The translations under genes were made by a program, and so were the position numbers. Shown here one piece after another: positions 4,883 through 8,908 of a stretch of 8,908 bases of DNA. The notes below the pieces were generated by a model. It was not told the DNA's origin, ran no database searches, and saw only the letters and a list, made by a program, of their open reading frames with translations. The stretch is from positions 1 to 8,908 of the forward strand of contig CAKZUM010000153.1 of NCBI GenBank assembly GCA_937921525.1, given 5' to 3'. The DNA is from an uncultured Saprospiraceae bacterium (GTDB taxonomy: Bacteria > Bacteroidota > Bacteroidia > Chitinophagales > Saprospiraceae). Numbering within the stretch: position 1 is the first letter of the stretch; each line of letters opens with the position of its first letter.

Positions 4883-7011
4883 CTAGTAAAATCATCCATA
4901 AAAGCTCCTTCTTCTTTTACATCATGATAGCTGAGTCCTATCGCTTCACATTCTTTTTTCCACGCTTCTATTTTATATCGCTTATTCGACCCATCAAAAA
5001 TAATTAAGTCCATATTATAATTAGCTAACACTTCTTTAATAACTATTTTTGGATTGTCTCTCACTAATACATAGGTACAATCTAGTGCCGCTTGAGGAAT
5101 AGAAGATTTCGATAAAGCATCATCCACAATAACTAATTTCCGATCTCCAAATTGCAGGTAAGAGGTATCAATATATAGTCGCTTAGATTCAAAGACATTA
5201 TCGGGTGCAATTATTTTTTCTTCTTGAATATTCATTGCCCACCTGTTTGGCTCTACATTAAAATCCATTGTCTTTTCTGGGATCGAATCAGATTGCCAGC
5301 TCACTAATTTTCTACCATCAACAAAATCTATTACCGTATCTTTTGGTAGTGCATATATCACTATCAGTTGTTGTTGATAGCTATTTGTTAGTTGCCAAGT
5401 TTGGATTCCCAATAATACACTCATACAACATAAAATCACTTGCAACCAAGTAGCTATCTTAGTTCGGATGAGCAATAATAAACTCAGTATTATACCATAA
5501 ATTAAAAATACTTCATACCATTCTAACCAGATTCCTTGAATACTATGATAAGGAATTTTCTGTATCGTAAATAAGAATTCATTTTGTAAGGCTATCACCC
5601 CTGACAATCCCATACCAATAACACTGGCTAATGAGGTGCTGAAATAACTGCTGATTAATAGAACAATTGTGGTATATAAAATTATGGCCGCAAATGGAAC
5701 AACCAATAAACCAGACAGAACGGAATAAAGTGGTAATTGATGAAAGTAATAAACAGATAAAGGCAATACAAATAACTGCGCACTAATGCCTATGGCGGTT
5801 AGCTGCCAAAAGAAATGAACTACTTTAAATTTTGGTGTCCATAAATTATAGATACTTTTAAATCCTGCAATAATTCCTATTACAGCTAAAAAAGAAAACT
5901 GAAAACCAACCTGAAATAACGCATAAGGATCGACTACCAAGATAATAAATGCTGCCGCTGCCAAAGCATTCAAAGAATGAATATCCCTTCTGGTCAATCT
6001 ACCAAAATTAATAAAAGAAAATAAAATACCAGCTCGCACGACAGAATCTGTTGCCCCCACAAGTACTACGAAAGTCCATATTAGTAATAGAGAAATAATA
6101 TATTTTATCCATTTCCAATACTTCTTACGACTCCTAAACAAACTTAATAAAAACAATAAGACTTCACTTAAAACGCCAACATGTAAACCAGATACTGCTA
6201 ATATATGAATCGCCCCACTTTCTGAATATGCCGATTTTATATCTACTGTCATCGCCTCTTTATATCCCAAAGCCATTGCTGCTGCGATAGCAAAACTTTC
6301 AATAGATCGCATATTGTCTGCCAATCTCTTAATTAAATTTTGTTGGATAGAATGTGCTGTCTGAAAAACGCTTAATGCTTGATCTCGTTTTAGGATTTTC
6401 CAGTTCAGAGTATCTACAAAAATCTGATAGTGAATATTTTGAAAATGTAAATACTGACAGTAGTCGAAGGTAGCAGGATTTTTAGGGCCTTGAATGGTTT
6501 GTATATTCCCTACTAAAAATAGTTGATCTCCATAATCGGGCAAAACATTGACAGACGATTTTTTAAAAGCTACTTGTATCGTTCCAGTACAAGTATAATT
6601 TTTTCCATCCTTTCCTTGAATAGCTTCCAGCGCATAATTAAATCTTAGGTACTCCTTGTTTTCTTTTGGATAGCTTACGACTGTTCCTAGTACTTTATTT
6701 TCTTTTTCAAGGTAGTTAGCAAAGTAAGTATCGGCAGTTCGTTCATCATGATGCGAAGAGATTGTATAGCCTAATAGCAAAAAGAAAAAACTAATATATA
6801 TTCCAGAAAGCCAGCGATTTTTAAAAGCAAAAGAAGCCTGCCCTAAACTATATAAGCCTATCAATAAGCCAAATAAAAGCCATACAAATTCTTGCTGAAA
6901 AGAATGGAAAAATTCTGTCAGATAGATCCCAACAACAAATGGTAGGAGTAGGCGCACTAGGGGAATCTCCCTCCAATGCAGGATAGGTGTGTTCGTGTTT
7001 AGTTTTCTCAA
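4840..7011 (-). CDS. comEC: ComEC/Rec2 family DNA-uptake channel protein
   Basis: ComEC forms the inner-membrane channel that takes up single-stranded DNA in natural transformation. This 723-residue copy has two or more N-terminal membrane helices (about 16-36, 43-60, 68-84), then the DUF4131-type soluble segment (about 95-205) with GPKNPATFDYCQYL (175-188). The competence domain follows (about 235-520): HILAVSGLHVG (269-279), VVRAGIL (324-330), QVGFQFSFLAVIGI (367-380) and many hydrophobic helices. Residues about 545-720 are soluble and match the Bacteroidota-type C-terminus (FDGSNKRYKIEAWKKECEAIG region). They lack the HxHxDH zinc motif of the metallo-beta-lactamase domain seen in Firmicutes ComEC, so no nuclease activity should be assumed. 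No other competence gene is in the window. The leader carries heptad repeat copy 2, and the stop codon lies inside the 3' end of the GH3 gene. lptB lies upstream on the same strand. Confidence 0.93.
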   Translation of the reverse strand: MRKLNTNTPILHWREIPLVRLLLPFVVGIYLTEFFHSFQQEFVWLLFGLLIGLYSLGQASFAFKNRWLSGIYISFFFLLLGYTISSHHDERTADTYFANYLEKENKVLGTVVSYPKENKEYLRFNYALEAIQGKDGKNYTCTGTIQVAFKKSSVNVLPDYGDQLFLVGNIQTIQGPKNPATFDYCQYLHFQNIHYQIFVDTLNWKILKRDQALSVFQTAHSIQQNLIKRLADNMRSIESFAIAAAMALGYKEAMTVDIKSAYSESGAIHILAVSGLHVGVLSEVLLFLLSLFRSRKKYWKWIKYIISLLLIWTFVVLVGATDSVVRAGILFSFINFGRLTRRDIHSLNALAAAAFIILVVDPYALFQVGFQFSFLAVIGIIAGFKSIYNLWTPKFKVVHFFWQLTAIGISAQLFVLPLSVYYFHQLPLYSVLSGLLVVPFAAIILYTTIVLLISSYFSTSLASVIGMGLSGVIALQNEFLFTIQKIPYHSIQGIWLEWYEVFLIYGIILSLLLLIRTKIATWLQVILCCMSVLLGIQTWQLTNSYQQQLIVIYALPKDTVIDFVDGRKLVSWQSDSIPEKTMDFNVEPNRWAMNIQEEKIIAPDNVFESKRLYIDTSYLQFGDRKLVIVDDALSKSSIPQAALDCTYVLVRDNPKIVIKEVLANYNMDLIIFDGSNKRYKIEAWKKECEAIGLSYHDVKEEGAFMDDFTSQTFSSAKPRISSK

Positions 7012-7033
7012 TAGCTCGTTTAGATTTTTATTT

Positions 7034-7144
7034 AGAACAGAGAGCAGAGAAGCGAGAATAGAGACTGTATTCGTTTACAAACAACAAAATCTGATTGTTT
7101 ATAAAACAAATGCGGTCTCAATTTTCTTCTCTCATTTCTACTCT
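7034..7144. repeat. Heptad-armed inverted repeat, copy 2 (comEC leader)
   Basis: The left arm begins with 7-base units in register from 7034: AGAACAG, AGAGCAG, AGAAGCG, AGAATAG, then AGACTG. The right arm, read on the minus strand from 7144, is a decayed version (AGAGTAG, AAATGAG, AGAAGAA, AATTGAG). An inner stem continues the hairpin: GACTGTATTCGTTT... (7063 on) pairs with ...AAACAAATGCGGTC (ending 7117) with a few mismatches and one gap, closing on a loop near 7086-7095. It is the same length (111 bp) as the repeat before asnS and shares a 20-base identity with it, but its arms have diverged more. No T-run follows on the minus strand, so it is not an obvious lptB terminator. Confidence 0.68.
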
Positions 7145-7152
7145 CAAAAATA
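7145..7152 (-). promoter_or_regulatory. Possible -7 promoter box for comEC
   Basis: On the minus strand this is TATTTTTG, an exact TAnnTTTG match, directly upstream of heptad repeat copy 2. A start near 7138 would put the entire hairpin in a comEC leader of about 125 bases. No matching -33 TTTG is found at 19-21 bases upstream, so the call rests on one box. It would allow comEC to be expressed separately from lptB. Confidence 0.35.
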
Positions 7153-7217
7153 TCCAGTAATGTATCTATTACATATAGTTAGAGTGTAACAATCTCAAAA
7201 TCAGAAAAATCAAAAAA

Positions 7218-7952
7218 TCACAGTACTTTTTTCCGCAACTCAAAATTCATTCCGAGATACACTTTTCTGACCATCTCATCAGCAGCCAATTCCTCTGCTG
7301 TACCTGCTTTCAAAATATTTCCTTCAAACATTAAGTAAGCTCGATCGGTAATAGATAAGGTCTCTTGGACATTATGATCGGTGATAAGAATACCTATATT
7401 TCTAGTTCGCAATTTAGCAACAATCGACTGAATATCTTCTACCGCAATTGGGTCAATTCCAGCAAAAGGCTCATCTAATAAAATAAAGCTAGGATTAGTA
7501 GCCAGTGCTCTAGCAATCTCTGTCCGACGACGTTCCCCTCCTGAAAGCGTATCGCCCATACTCTTACGCACCTTATGTAAAGTAAATTCGTCTATCAATA
7601 ATTCTAGTCGCTCGTCCTGTTCTTTTGGACTTAATTTCGTCATTTCTAATACCGCTTTGATATTATCCTCTACACTTAATTTTCTAAAAACGGAAGGTTC
7701 TTGTGGCAAGTAGCCAATACCACGCTGGGCACGCTTGTACATAGGTAAGGCCGTAATGTCGTCATTATCCAAAAAGACCTGCCCTCCATTTGGTTTTATA
7801 AAACCCACCACCATATAGAAAGTAGTGGTTTTCCCTGCCCCATTTGGTCCTAACAAACCAACAATTTCTCCTTGGTTTACTTCTAAGGAGACTCCTTGCA
7901 CTACCGTTCGCTTACCGTATTTTTTAATTAACTGTTCTCCTCTTAATATCAT
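7218..7952 (-). CDS. lptB: LPS export ABC transporter ATP-binding protein
   Basis: LptB is the cytoplasmic ATPase that, as a dimer with LptF and LptG, extracts lipopolysaccharide from the inner membrane and pushes it along the Lpt bridge. The 244-residue protein has every ATPase motif: Walker A GPNGAGKT (35-42), Q-loop glutamine 84 in YLPQE, signature LSGGE (136-140), Walker B FILLDEP (156-162) with catalytic Glu161, and the switch histidine 193 in TDHNV. The YLPQEPSVFRKLSV stretch (81-94), AGIDPIAVEDIQ (164-175) and the YLGMNFEL ending (232-239) point to LptB rather than the related amino-acid transporter ATPases. Length is typical. Other lpt genes are not adjacent, though LptF/G and LptA/C are commonly elsewhere. 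It is divergent from thiL. Its stop codon runs into a T-rich, A-T repeat stretch on the minus strand, but no hairpin terminator is seen. Confidence 0.95.
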   Translation of the reverse strand: MILRGEQLIKKYGKRTVVQGVSLEVNQGEIVGLLGPNGAGKTTTFYMVVGFIKPNGGQVFLDNDDITALPMYKRAQRGIGYLPQEPSVFRKLSVEDNIKAVLEMTKLSPKEQDERLELLIDEFTLHKVRKSMGDTLSGGERRRTEIARALATNPSFILLDEPFAGIDPIAVEDIQSIVAKLRTRNIGILITDHNVQETLSITDRAYLMFEGNILKAGTAEELAADEMVRKVYLGMNFELRKKVL

Positions 7953-8018
7953 GTATTTCTTTTCGACTTTTTCTATTAAAATTTATTAGAAACCATTCCT
8001 TAGCTTGTTGCCAATAAT

Positions 8019-8026
8019 CAAATGTA
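8019..8026 (-). promoter_or_regulatory. Possible -7 promoter box for lptB
   Basis: Minus-strand TACATTTG is an exact match to TAnnTTTG and lies 67 bases upstream of the lptB start codon, in the divergent gap with thiL. A clear -33 box is missing at the expected spacing. The implied leader is about 60 bases. Confidence 0.45.
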
Positions 8027-8091
8027 CAAAAAGCAGGAAAGAAAACCTTACTCGACCTACTTGTTAACGATTTATTGGCTTATTTTATTTG

Positions 8092-8099
8092 TATTTTTG
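8092..8099 (+). promoter_or_regulatory. Possible -7 promoter box for thiL
   Basis: Plus-strand TATTTTTG matches TAnnTTTG exactly, 45 bases before the thiL start. The nearest TTG (8075-8077) is too close (14 bases) for a good -33 box. With the lptB box at 8019-8026 it makes a back-to-back promoter pair. No TPP riboswitch fits in the short leader (about 40 bases). Confidence 0.45.
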
Positions 8100-8144
8100 C
8101 GAAATCAAAATTAGAGCTTAATCTAAAAACATTTCAAATAGCAC

Positions 8145-8908
8145 ATGGCAAAGGAAGAACAAAAAAGAACAGATGTCAACGAATTAGGAGAATTTGGACT
8201 AATTGAACATTTGACAAAAAATATAAGTTTAGGGAATCGTTCTAGCAAAAAAGGAATTGGAGATGATGCGGCAGTTATTGATAACAAAGACTATTTGACG
8301 GTCGTCTCCACAGATGCATTAGTGGAAGGTATTCATTTTGATTTAATGTATACGCCTTTGAAGCACTTGGGCTATAAGGCAGTGGTAGTAAATATATCCG
8401 ACATCTATGCGATGAATGCGACTCCTAAACAAATTACGGTGTCGATTGCCTTATCTAATCGTTTTTCTGTAGAAGCTTTAGAAGAACTATATAGTGGTAT
8501 CAATTTGGCTTGCGAAAAGTATAATGTGGACTTAGTTGGCGGAGATACTACTTCCTCCCCAAAAGGGCTTTACATTAGTGTTACCGCCATTGGTCAAGGA
8601 AAAAAAGAAAAGCTATGCTATAGGAATGGTGCAAAAGAAGGAGATATTATTTGTATTACTGGAAATGTAGGGGCAGCTTATTTAGGCTTACAATTACTAG
8701 AACGAGAGAAACAAGTTTTTCTAGCTAATCCAGATATGAAGCCTCAACTGGACGAGCATAAATTCTTGGTAGAACGGCAATTAAAACCAGAGGCTAGACG
8801 AGATATGATTCGTGCCTTTGAGAAAAACAATCTCATTCCTACTTCTATGATTGATATTTCAGACGGCTTGGCTTCTGAGCTTTTTCATATTTGCAAACAA
8901 TCTAAAGT
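8145..8908 (+). CDS. thiL: Thiamine-monophosphate kinase, 3' end beyond the window
   Basis: ThiL phosphorylates thiamine monophosphate with ATP to give thiamine diphosphate, the last step of cofactor synthesis. The frame is open from ATG 8145 to the window edge: 254 complete codons, about three quarters of a usual ThiL. Motifs, in order: GIGDDAAV (37-44), whose aspartates bind Mg-ATP; STDALVEGIHF (55-65), the substrate-side segment; NISDIYAMNATP (83-94), a Bacteroidota variant of the usual NxSDxAAMGA; GGDTT (132-136), metal and nucleotide binding; and DISDGL (237-242) near the end. No catalytic residue is missing in the visible part. It has its own -7-like box and is divergent from lptB. No other thiamine gene is in view, and whether thiL is followed by an operon partner lies outside the window. 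Confidence 0.95.
   Translation, partial: MAKEEQKRTDVNELGEFGLIEHLTKNISLGNRSSKKGIGDDAAVIDNKDYLTVVSTDALVEGIHFDLMYTPLKHLGYKAVVVNISDIYAMNATPKQITVSIALSNRFSVEALEELYSGINLACEKYNVDLVGGDTTSSPKGLYISVTAIGQGKKEKLCYRNGAKEGDIICITGNVGAAYLGLQLLEREKQVFLANPDMKPQLDEHKFLVERQLKPEARRDMIRAFEKNNLIPTSMIDISDGLASELFHICKQSK

Noticed and set aside
5268..5453. Plus-strand open frame of 61 codons
   Set aside because: It is antisense to the C-terminal part of comEC, and its hydrophobic content simply mirrors that gene.
6989..7189. Plus-strand open frame of 66 codons
   Set aside because: It spans the comEC start and the heptad inverted repeat; repeat DNA without family resemblance does not support a gene.
8100..8144. TPP riboswitch before thiL
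   Set aside because: The leader is only about 40 bases and lacks the conserved thi-box; it is too short for the known fold.
1..8908. A new defence or biosynthetic gene cluster
   Set aside because: All seven protein genes are recognisable single-copy functions that do not form a common system; the unusual signal lies in the intergenic repeats.

Overview
The window is ordinary chromosomal DNA from a low-GC member of the Bacteroidota, possibly a Saprospira-type lineage (inference). The clues are best matches, as remembered, of every gene to Bacteroidota forms (a stand-alone ECF sigma factor, AsnRS, a bacterial GH3 protein, a ComEC with a decayed C-terminal domain, LptB, ThiL), start codons without Shine-Dalgarno sequences, and several exact matches to the Bacteroidota -7 promoter box TAnnTTTG. 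No rRNA, tRNA, CRISPR array, transposase or phage gene is seen.

Layout: 1-482 is an AT-rich region with a long imperfect hairpin (4-110) and a strong promoter (358-389) for an ECF sigma factor gene (483-995, +). Between this gene and the convergent asnS (1269-2702, -) lie degenerate GTCAG heptads, a perfect bidirectional terminator hairpin (1099-1140) and a pair of REP-like hairpins (1141-1236). Upstream of asnS is a long inverted repeat with arms made of 7-bp units (2731-2841). A gene-free stretch (2842-3355) follows, crowded with short palindromes. Next come a GH3-family acyl-adenylating enzyme (3356-4882, +) and a comEC/rec2 gene (4840-7011, -) whose 3' end overlaps it. A second heptad inverted repeat (7034-7144) lies just upstream of comEC, then lptB (7218-7952, -) and, divergently, the 5' three quarters of thiL (8145 to the window end, +).

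The genes do not form one pathway. They are housekeeping functions (transcription, tRNA charging, LPS export, thiamine diphosphate synthesis, DNA uptake) plus one enzyme of unknown substrate. lptB and comEC share a strand but are about 200 bp apart with a promoter-like box between them, so they need not be an operon.

No clear new multi-gene system is present. The most unusual content is intergenic: two related inverted repeats with AGARYAG-type heptad arms, both placed where they would form the 5' leader of a minus-strand gene; the REP-like pair; the palindrome mosaic before the GH3 gene; and the 107-nt foldback at the left edge, whose G-T pairs favour a plus-strand RNA.
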